Source: CAVVEQ01 sp963828855
GTDB taxonomy: Bacteria > Chloroflexota > Anaerolineae > Anaerolineales > Anaerolineaceae
Assembly: GCA_963828855.1 (NCBI GenBank)
Contig: CAWHGB010000002.1
Location: 1,240,001 to 1,304,000, forward strand
Reading direction: 5' to 3'
Length of the DNA: 64,000 nt
The position numbers were made by a program, and so were the translations under genes. The notes beneath the pieces are model-generated. The model did not search any database. It saw only the letters and a program-made list of their open reading frames with translations, and was not told the origin of the DNA. Shown one piece after another: positions 56,243 through 64,000 of the stretch; positions within the stretch are counted from its first letter, which is position 1; each line of letters starts with the position of its first letter.

Positions 56243-57400
56243 TCATGCCCGTTCCAGCACGTGGGTGATAGCAGTCCCAGCCGGCCCGCCGAGGGATTGC
56301 ACCAGCGCCCGGCGCGCATCCCTTACCTGCCCCGCCCCAGCCTCCCCACGCAATTGCAGCGCGGCTTCGGCCAGTTGATATGCCCCGCCCGCACCTAATG
56401 GATTGCCCCTGCCCTTCATTCCGCCCAGGGTCGAGATGGGCAGCCTGCCCCAGGAGTTGAATTCACCCGCCTCTGCCATCCGGCAGCTTTCCCCACGCGG
56501 AGCCAGCCCGGCCGCCTCCAGGGTGAGCGCAGCGTAGATGGTGAACGAGTCAGTCAGCTCGAAAAAATCCGCTTCCCCCGGTATCATTCCCGCCTGCCGG
56601 CAGGCCTGGTGCAGCGATTCGGCTGCGGCGTGGAAGGCCAGCGGGTCGGGGCGGTCGTGCAGTGAAAGCGCGTCCACCGCCACCGCCGAGCCGCTCACCT
56701 TTACTAACGGGTGATCAGGCTTTCCTTCGATCAGGTCAGCGCGGGTGAGGAGCAGTGCTGCCGCCCCATCCAGCATCGGAGCGGAGTCGTAGAGATTCAG
56801 GGGATCGCACACGATGGGTGCGTCCCGGTAGGCTTCCATTTTCAAGGGCTTGCGGAAATAAGCGTTCGGGTTCGCCACCGCGTTGCCCTGCGCCAGGCAG
56901 GCGAAAGCCCCAAAGGAGTCGCGAGGGACCTCATACTCATGCAAATAGCGCTGCATCAGCAGAGCTGCCGCGCCGGTGGTGGTCAGCCCGCTGATGTTCT
57001 CGTAGTCGTAATCCAGCGCTTCCGCAACCGCCGATTCAGCCCGGTTTCCAACAACGTCGGTGAACTTCTCCACCCCCACCACCAGGGCAGTCCTCACGAA
57101 GCCGGACTGGATCGCCAGGTATGCCAGCCGGAAGGCTCCCGCCGCGGATGCCTCAGCCGCCTCGACCGTCAGCCCTTCGATCCCGCCCAGGCCAACATCA
57201 TCGGTGAGCAGCGCGCCCAGGTTAGCCTGGCGAGAAAGGCTGGAACCCAGGAAATTGCCGATATACATCGCCTCCGGCTGGAGCGCGGGGGCTTCCTTGC
57301 GCGCGGCCAGGATGGCCCTGGCAGCCAGCGAACGCAGAGAGAGATCCCAATGCTCGCCCGGGGGAACCATGCCGATGCCGGCGATCACGACCTCTGGCAT
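56243..57400 (-). CDS. thiolase-like protein lacking canonical catalytic residues
   Basis: A 385-residue archaeal-type (SCP-x-like) thiolase homologue. The fold is clear from IAGIGMVPPGEHWDLSLRSL to the C-terminal GGMKGRGNPLGAGGAYQLAE. However, the nucleophile position, normally EAACASG, reads VEAAEASAAG; the GHP of the last motif reads GNP; and the expected EVHDAF reads ELTDSF. As read, Cys and both His are absent, so thiolysis or condensation by the usual mechanism is doubtful. The gene starts two bases after the HMGCS stop. It may act as a scaffold in the complex. Confidence 0.85.
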   Translation of the reverse strand: MPEVVIAGIGMVPPGEHWDLSLRSLAARAILAARKEAPALQPEAMYIGNFLGSSLSRQANLGALLTDDVGLGGIEGLTVEAAEASAAGAFRLAYLAIQSGFVRTALVVGVEKFTDVVGNRAESAVAEALDYDYENISGLTTTGAAALLMQRYLHEYEVPRDSFGAFACLAQGNAVANPNAYFRKPLKMEAYRDAPIVCDPLNLYDSAPMLDGAAALLLTRADLIEGKPDHPLVKVSGSAVAVDALSLHDRPDPLAFHAAAESLHQACRQAGMIPGEADFFELTDSFTIYAALTLEAAGLAPRGESCRMAEAGEFNSWGRLPISTLGGMKGRGNPLGAGGAYQLAEAALQLRGEAGAGQVRDARRALVQSLGGPAGTAITHVLERA

Positions 57401-57401
57401 C

Positions 57402-58499
57402 TCAGCCGTTCCCCATATCCAGGATGCCGCGGTAGCGCGCGTAGGTGCCGTAATCGATCTCGGTGCGTCGGGTGATGTAATCCTGCGTGGAAGGCGCGAG
57501 CTTTTTGCTGCTCCTTGATGCGTTCCGTCACCAGGATATCGAAGGCATCCGAGCCCGCCCCCGAGCCGTAGGAAGCCGCCAGGATGCGGTCACCCGGCTC
57601 GGCGATATCCAGGATGGCGCTCAGGCCGATCAGGCAAGCGCCCGCGTAGGTGTTGCCGATCACCCCGGCCAGCAGACCCGGCTTGAGCTGCTCGTCGCTG
57701 AAGCCCAGGTCGCGCCCCACTTTCTGGGGGAACTTTGCATTCGGCTGGTGAAAGACCGCAAAGCGGTAATCGCCGGGTTTGGTGCCGTTTTCGGTCATCA
57801 GGGTGGTGGCGGATTCGGTGATGTGCTTGAAGTAGGCCGGCTCGCCGGTGAAACGCTGCCCGTGCTCGGGGTATTTCACGTCCGCCCGGCGCCAGAAATC
57901 AGGCGTGTCGGTCACGTAGGAGTAGGCGGATTGGATCAGTGCCAGCGAGTCCTCCCCCGGACCGATGATAAAAGCCGCCCCCCCGGCCGCGGCGGTGTAT
58001 TCCAGCGCGTCACCCGGCTTGCCCTGGGCGGTATCCATGCCGATGGCCAGCGCGTACCTGCCCATCCCCGAGCCAACCAGGCCCATGCCCATCACCACCG
58101 CCTCGGTGCCCGGCCTTGCAGGCGAATTCCATATCGGCTGCCTGGATGTGCGGTGCGGCGCCGATGGCCTCGGCCACCACCGTCCCGCTGGGTTTGACGG
58201 AATAGGGGTGCGATTCCGAGCCGATCCACACCGCGCGCAGCTCGCCGGGGTCGATCCCGGCACGTGCCAGGGCATTGCGGGCAGCCTCGATGGACATGGT
58301 GATCACATCCTCATCCAGTCCCGGCACCGATTTTTCCTTCACCGGTCCGCCGCCCGCCTCGCCGGTCCAGATGCGGGTCACCTCGGTGGCGGGCAGCCGG
58401 TAGCGGGGCACATAGGCGCCGTAACCGACGATGCCCACCGGTCGGTCGGGTTTGAGGAGGGTCTGGTACGGATTGGTTTGTATTGTTGAATGCGTTCAT
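57402..58499 (-). CDS. HMG-CoA synthase, archaeal type (frameshifted)
   Basis: An enzyme of about 365 residues condensing acetoacetyl-CoA with acetyl-CoA. GIVGYGAYVPRYRLPATEV is the archaeal-type opening; SYSVKPSGTVVAEAIG-like Glu region, MEFACKAGTEAV (nucleophile Cys), FHQPNAKFPQKVGRDLGF (His) and GNTYAGACLIGLSAIL follow. Frameshifts near 58440, 58110 and 57490 break it; the last 25 residues (YITRRTEIDYGTYARYRG) are in another frame. The ATG at 58499 overlaps the HMGCR stop by four bases (ATGA), so translation is coupled. Confidence 0.9.
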
Positions 58500-59680
58500 T
58501 TGCCATCCCTTTTGATTTCTTTGCGGGCGTGCAGCCCCATGTGCCCGCGCTGGATGCCCTCGGTGGCCAGCGCGCGCAGGGCAGCCAGGTTCTGCGCCAG
58601 ACCCGACCGAGACGATGATCATCCGCCAGTTCCAGTGGCGGTTTTTACCCCCATCAATTTCAGTGCTGCCTGCGCGCCGGGGTGGACCTTCGTCGCCCCG
58701 CCCACGATCCCGACTGCCATGGGCATCTCGAGCGTACCGGTCAGATCGCCCTCTTCATTCCTACCCCAGGTGGAAAGGCTGGTGTAGCGCCCCGACCGGG
58801 CGGCATAGGCATGCGCCCCGGCTTCCACCGCGCGCCAGTCGTTACCGGTGGCAATGACCACCGCGTCGATGCCGTTCATGATGCCCTTGTTGTGCGTGGC
58901 GGCCCGGTAGGGGTCGGCCGCGGCGAACGCCCAGGCGGAGATGATCCCATCCCGAACCTGATCGCCGCTGAAATCTATCAAAAGCCAGCGTGGAAACCGG
59001 GATGCGTACCCTCGCCCGTGCCAGGCGTTTATCGGCCAGGTTGGAAAGGATCCGCAGGAGCACCCGCCCGCCGGTGATCCTCTCGATCAGGGGGGTCAGC
59101 CTTTCCAGGGCGGTGTTGACCGCGTTGGCACCCATTGCATCGCGTACATCCACTATTATATGAAGAACAAGGAAGGCTCCTATTGGGGATTCCTTGATCT
59201 CGCGTACTTCGAGATCCCGTGGCCCGCCGCCAAGCCGCGACCAGGACCGGGTCCACAGCAGAAGCTTCCGCCAGGATCTCCTCGCGGTGCGCCAGAAGAG
59301 CTTCGCGCGCTTTCTGCGCGGTCCGGGCAATCCAGGATCTGCATCTGCCCGATCATCAGGGTGGCATCGGCTTCCGCCAGGAATCCACCGCCGGTTTGCG
59401 CCAGTTTGGCCATGAAGGATGCCCCGGCGATCACCGAGGGCTCCTCGATCGCCATGGGGATGAGCACCTCGCGCCCGTTGATGAGAAATTTCTGTGCCAC
59501 CCCCAGCGGTAGAGCAAAGGTGCCGATGGCATTCTCCACCATTTGGTCCGCCTGGGCGGGGGTTAGGCCAACTTCGCCGGAGATCGCGGCGGTCTCCGCC
59601 GGGGTTAAACCGGCTTGCGCGGAAATATCCTCCAGGCGTTCGGAGATGGATTTCTCGTAGAACTTTTTTGGTTCACGCAT
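58496..59680 (-). CDS. HMG-CoA reductase, class II type (frameshifted)
   Basis: A protein of about 394 residues reducing HMG-CoA to mevalonate (or the reverse). The opening (SERLEDISAQAGLT), then MVENAIGTFALPLGVAQKFL and IPMAIEEPSVIAGASF (Glu) are characteristic of class II enzymes. VRDAMGANAVNTALE and ATHNKGIMNG (Lys), GGATKVHP, and the C-terminal HMGLHARKEI (catalytic His) follow. At least three frameshifts lie near 59320, 58960 and 58620. First gene of the operon. In its upstream region TTGACC stands 17 bases from TAGTTT, a weak promoter. Confidence 0.9.
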
Positions 59681-59819
59681 GGGTCAATCGTAATTTCCCC
59701 GGTCTTGCAAAAACTATCAGGGTTGCCAACTGGGGTCAACCTGGCGACTTAACCTCCCATTTTCCTTACAATCCTGCAAGGCGGGATAATTCTTTGTCCC
59801 AATAATTGCCGTAAATCTG

Positions 59820-59825
59820 TATAAT
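59820..59825 (+). promoter_or_regulatory. -10 box before the surface-protein gene
   Basis: A consensus TATAAT, about 80 bases ahead of the inferred start of the large secreted protein. A TTGTCC about 20 bases further upstream is a possible but widely spaced -35. Confidence 0.4.
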
Positions 59826-59903
59826 TAAGGTCAGATTAGAAGATTTTTCCGATGCCGGTGATAGCAAGCTGGATATTTTATGTTTTTAATAAAAGGTGGA
59901 ATT

Positions 59904-62900
59904 TTGAACAATAAAGACAGTGCTTCTTGAAAAGATCTTCCGCGGGATCACCATCCTGGGGGTAATGTTGGGCTCTGGTCGTGGGGGTTGCCCAACCGCA
60001 GAGTTCGGTTCATGCGGATTCCAGCCTCGACGGTGACCCCCATCACCTGGGATGTGGTCGGCTTGGATAGCAATGACCCCGTCAATTCCGGTCCGGAACA
60101 CTTCCCGGTTGCGGGTGCGGGTTTGCAATCCGGGCAGGCAGCACCACACTGTGAACGCTGTTCAGGCAATTTGGTCTGGACCTCTTCCAATGGAGCCATT
60201 AATCTTCCGCCCGGATCGCTTAATCCGATCGTCTCCGACCCGGCGATCAACCTCAGCCCCGGGCAATGTCACGATTTCTATTTTGAAATTTCTGATCGAT
60301 CGCCCGCAAGCTCCCTACGATCAATTCCGCCGCTACCATTGAGTCAGCGGCACAGACTCGATGGCACGAGTACGGCTGTCACCGCCAGCTCCCCCACCCC
60401 GCGTCAGATCTTTGTCGAGCACCTGGTCTCTCAGAGCCGCAATGCGGTCACCGATGTCCAGCTGGATGGGTCTCCATCCCAGCGGGTGGATCGATGAACC
60501 TACTGATATTGGGAAATACATACGACATCAAGCTGATTGGTTCCACCGCCACGAACGGGTACGAACAGATCGAGAGTTTCATCAATTTCCCCAATACTAT
60601 CTTCCAGATCAACAGCGTGGCGACCACCTACACCGCCAAACCCTCCCCGGCGACCGATCCCGTTGGTGGGCATCCAAGCTGTACGCCGATGGCTGCGGCT
60701 GGGAAAATGACCCGAATTTGCCTACTTACAGATCCTGTACCTGAGCACCGGTAAGTATGGCGGAAATATCACCGTAACCTACGATGTAACGATTATCGGT
60801 GGGAGGAGGAACCAGCCAAGCCCTCGAATAGGCTGATCTACGATTTTTCGGGCAGCAGCTATCACTACAATTCTGATTTTAGTGTTGGCGCGCGGATCGC
60901 CCATATTATCGACCCGACCAATGTCACTATCACTAAAAGCTTTCAGCCCCAACCCGGCCAGCGTCAATGGCATCTCCGCATTGACGATCACCCTCACTAA
61001 CCCGAATCCGGGCAGGATCAGCGGATTCAATTTTACCGATCCACTCCCTATGGGTCTTGTTATCGCCGATCCATCCGGCGCCACAACCACCAGTTGCGGG
61101 GCTCCCACCCTCGTTGCTGATCCCAACGCCTCGAACATATCCTTCTCTAATGGCACTCTTTCAGCCAACAGCAACTGCACCATCAAAGTGAATGTTACAG
61201 CCGCGGCAACCGGCACTTTTATCAATACAACAAATCATTTATTCCTGAACACTCTCGATACCGGTAAGTTTGCTCAAGCCACCCTCACCGTAAATTCGGC
61301 TCCCTCTGAACCCCCCATCCCTTCAGCGTGTTCGGACCCTGTCGTCCTGGCAACCTGGACGATGCCCACCAGCGGGCAGGGGTCGGGCGGTCCGCCCCCT
61401 TCATTCACATCAAAAGCTGCTGATGTCAATACCGCAACCGCTAGTTACACCACTGTATCAGGCGCTCAGTCCATCAGTGCGATTCCGGCGGATTTATCTC
61501 ATCCTGCAAACGCATGGGGGGGGACAGCGCCTACAGGACGAGACGGTTGGGCTGAAACCGCGACATCGATGAATAATTACTTCCAATTCCTGCTGGATAC
61601 CTCAAAATATGGGGCGGTCTATGTTACTCTTGATTTAATCCCTCATAGCCAGGGTGATTGGGGTAACCCCAACAGTAATGTTTTTATAAACACGAGCGCT
61701 GATGGCGGGGGGTTTACTCCTTATACACCCGTTCCCTTGGCGCCAAAAGGAAATTGGTCGACTATAACAACCGCGGCAGTCCCCACGGGCACATCCACCA
61801 CAACATTCCGCATAGGTGTAGATAGCGGCAGCAAACCTGTCGCTACTGTTTATTTGGATAATGTTGTCTTTAGAGGTTGCCCAAGGCTCAATCCTCCTAC
61901 AATAACCAAAGCCTTTTCTCCAGACCCAATCGCGATCAACGGGATTTCCACGCTCACCTTCACACTCACCAATCCCAATGCCTCCAATGCATTGAACGGG
62001 GTTACGTTTACAGATACTCTGCCTGCAGGTTTGCAGGTTGCCGCTTCCCCAAATGCGACCGTTACCAACTGCGGGACCCCAACCTGGGCTCCTTCAGCCG
62101 GTTCGACCGCACTCACTTTCGGGTCACCCTACCGGGGAACAATTCTCGGTCGGGGTTCCGTGCACTGTCAGTGTTGATGTTACCGGGACCATTGCCGGAG
62201 CCTACCAGAATGTCAGTGATCCGATTTCATCTTCGAATGGTGGTACGAACACCGGCCCCTCCGGAATTGCCCAGGCAACCCTGACAGTCCTTCGACCTCC
62301 GGCTATCTCAAAACTGTTTTCACCCAACCCGATCCTCGCCGGAAATAACTCCACGCTCACATTCACATTAACCAATCCTAACCAAAATATCGCGCTGACA
62401 GGGGTAGCGTTTTCGGATAGCTATCCTGCCGAAGTATCGAATATTACCCCAACTATCACCACGAATACCTGCGGTGGAACACTGACCCCCTCCACGACCG
62501 CACCGCATTTATCTCTTACCGGAGGCACCATTCCTGCTGGCGGAAGCTGTGTGGTAACCACCCGGGTGACTTCCACAAGTGAGGGGAGTTTTCGCGAACA
62601 CCAGCTCGAACATTTCCTCTACCAATGGCGGCACCGGCAACACAGCATCCGACACCCTGGTGGTCGCGCCTGTTAACCCAAGAATTTCGCTCCTCAAACA
62701 GGTCTCCCCCTCGAGCACCGGTCCCTGGTCTTCCTTCCTGCCAGTCGATGCCGGAACTACCGTTTATTACCGTTTTACCGTATCCAACGATGGCGATGTT
62801 CCCCTGACCCCTGTCAGCGTTACTGACCCTCTGGTCAGCACGGCAGGTTGTGCCTGGATGGATGGGGATGGTAACCCATTGTCTTCACTATCCACGCTTC

Positions 62901-64000
62901 CAGTCGCAACTGCGGCAAATAATCTTCATGTTGCAGTATGTAGCAATGTATCAACAACCGCATCATCAGGCTCTCATCCAAACACTGCTACCGCTTTGGG
63001 AACCTATAACACGACAACGGTCAATGCCACATCAACAGCCACGTATGCCACCCCCGGCCTGAGCCTGGTGAAAAGCGTGACCGAAACATTCTACGTGCAG
63101 GCAGGGGACCTCCTTCATTACAGTTATCTCGTGACCAATAACGGATTTGTACGGTTGCTGGGTCCGGTTTCCATCTCTGATGATAAAGCGACTGCGGCGT
63201 GCCCGGCAGTAACCACCGTCGGCAACCTTGATGATTTCCTGGATCCTGGCGAAAGTGTTACCTGCACCGCCACCTACACCATCACTCCTGCGGATATCAC
63301 CGCAAGATCCGTCACGAACACCGCCTCGGCATCCGCGGACGGGATCACATCACCTACAGACAGTGAAACGGTCAGCATGCTGCTCCCCGATCTGACTGTC
63401 TTGAAAACCAACGACGTCAGCGGGACGATCCCCCAATTCGGCACCTTCAATTGGACTATTGTTGTTTCCAATATCGGAACGGCGTCCGCGAATTATTTAG
63501 CAACCCAGCAGATTCTGACTGATGCATTGCCCGGTTTCGCCGGCTACTACCCCCAGGGAGCCCTCGCGGTTACGAATGGCGCTACCCCGCCCACCGGAAC
63601 GATCAACTGCTCGATCACGGGAACCTCGTTAACCTGCGACGCAGGAACCGCAGTGACTCTGCCTGCTGGTTCCGCTTTCAGTGTGAGCTTCGCAGTCACG
63701 CCAACGGTAGTCGGTTCTTTATCGAATACCTCGATCGCAGATCCAGACAATCTTGTGGATGAGTCAAACGAGACAAATAATAGCAGCACGAATGCTGTTA
63801 CCGTCACCGCAATTCCCTCGTATACAATCTCCAAACAGGTCTCCACCTCCCCGGCAGGTCCCTGGAGCGATTCCATAAGTGTACTTGTTGGCGCGCCAGT
63901 ATATTACCAAGTCAGTGTCGATAACACCGGTGAGGTGGACCTCACTGGCGTTACAGTCAATGATCCCGCATGCACCCTTTCAGGTCCAGGCACATCTGAT
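59904..64000 (+). CDS. giant secreted DUF11-type repeat protein (partial, frameshifted)
   Basis: More than 1,360 residues lie in the window and the gene continues past its end. The start is TTG 59904 after AAAGGTGGA, leading to a signal peptide around ITILGVMLALVVGVA. An N-terminal region of about 330 residues ends in KYGGNITVTYDVTI. Then come repeats opening TITKSFQPNPASVNGISA (60,930), TITKAFSPDPIAINGIST (61,900) and ISKLFSPNPILAGNNS (62,310), then DUF11-like units at 62,690, 63,060, 63,390 and 63,820. A distinct beta domain (61,320-61,890) sits between the first two. At least six indels break the frame. Probable cell-surface adhesin or stalk. Confidence 0.8.

Overview
The window looks like bacterial chromosome from an Anaerolineae-like member of the Chloroflexota. 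That assignment is inference. It rests on a GC-rich backbone, many lipobox lipoproteins with low-complexity linkers, an archaeal-type HMG-CoA synthase/DUF35 pair next to a class II HMG-CoA reductase, and a very large DUF11-type surface protein. No rRNA, tRNA, CRISPR array, transposase or integrase was recognised.

Layout. 0-8 kb: a 7-TM protein, a PPOX-fold enzyme, the purine operon hpt-purA-purB (minus strand) and several lipoproteins. 8.9-28.6 kb: a DEAD-box helicase with a terminator in its leader, then a mixed set of metabolic and hypothetical genes: a tocopherol-cyclase-like protein, a PLP decarboxylase, lipases, a ZIP transporter, PhzF, epimerases, GT2, a three-gene cluster of squalene-cyclase-repeat protein, ICMT-like methylase and methyltransferase-like protein, a HEAT-repeat protein, CPBP and S41 proteases, and a PQQ-type sugar dehydrogenase. 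28.7-43.2 kb: small enzymes and two tandem mosaic lipoproteins. 43.3-55.7 kb: an accessory segment with almost all genes on the minus strand, partly AT-rich. 55.75-59.7 kb: a four-gene mevalonate-type operon (HMGCR, HMGCS, thiolase-like, DUF35). 59.9-64 kb: the start of a giant secreted repeat protein that runs off the window.

The most unusual region is 43.3-55.7 kb. Degenerate copies of the 3' end of the DUF35 gene, together with its terminator, recur at about 43.3, 47.15, 49.7, 51.4 and 52.9 kb. A second repeat family resembling integron attC ends (RYYYAAC/GTTRRRY boxes) sits just upstream of several small genes. The cargo is typical of gene cassettes: HXXEE, phosphotransferase, GNAT, small membrane proteins, FGE-like, GIY-YIG and HEPN-motif proteins. 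Within it, an AhpD-like peroxidase-related gene has a single in-frame TGA exactly where the second Cys of its CxxC motif belongs, followed by a SECIS-like hairpin. It is a selenoprotein candidate.

Quality warning: many GC-rich genes, including the normally indispensable purA and purB and the HMG-CoA genes, are split by frameshifts, often at homopolymers. This points to residual indel errors in the assembly more than to real pseudogenes. For such genes the coordinates given span the whole reconstructed locus.
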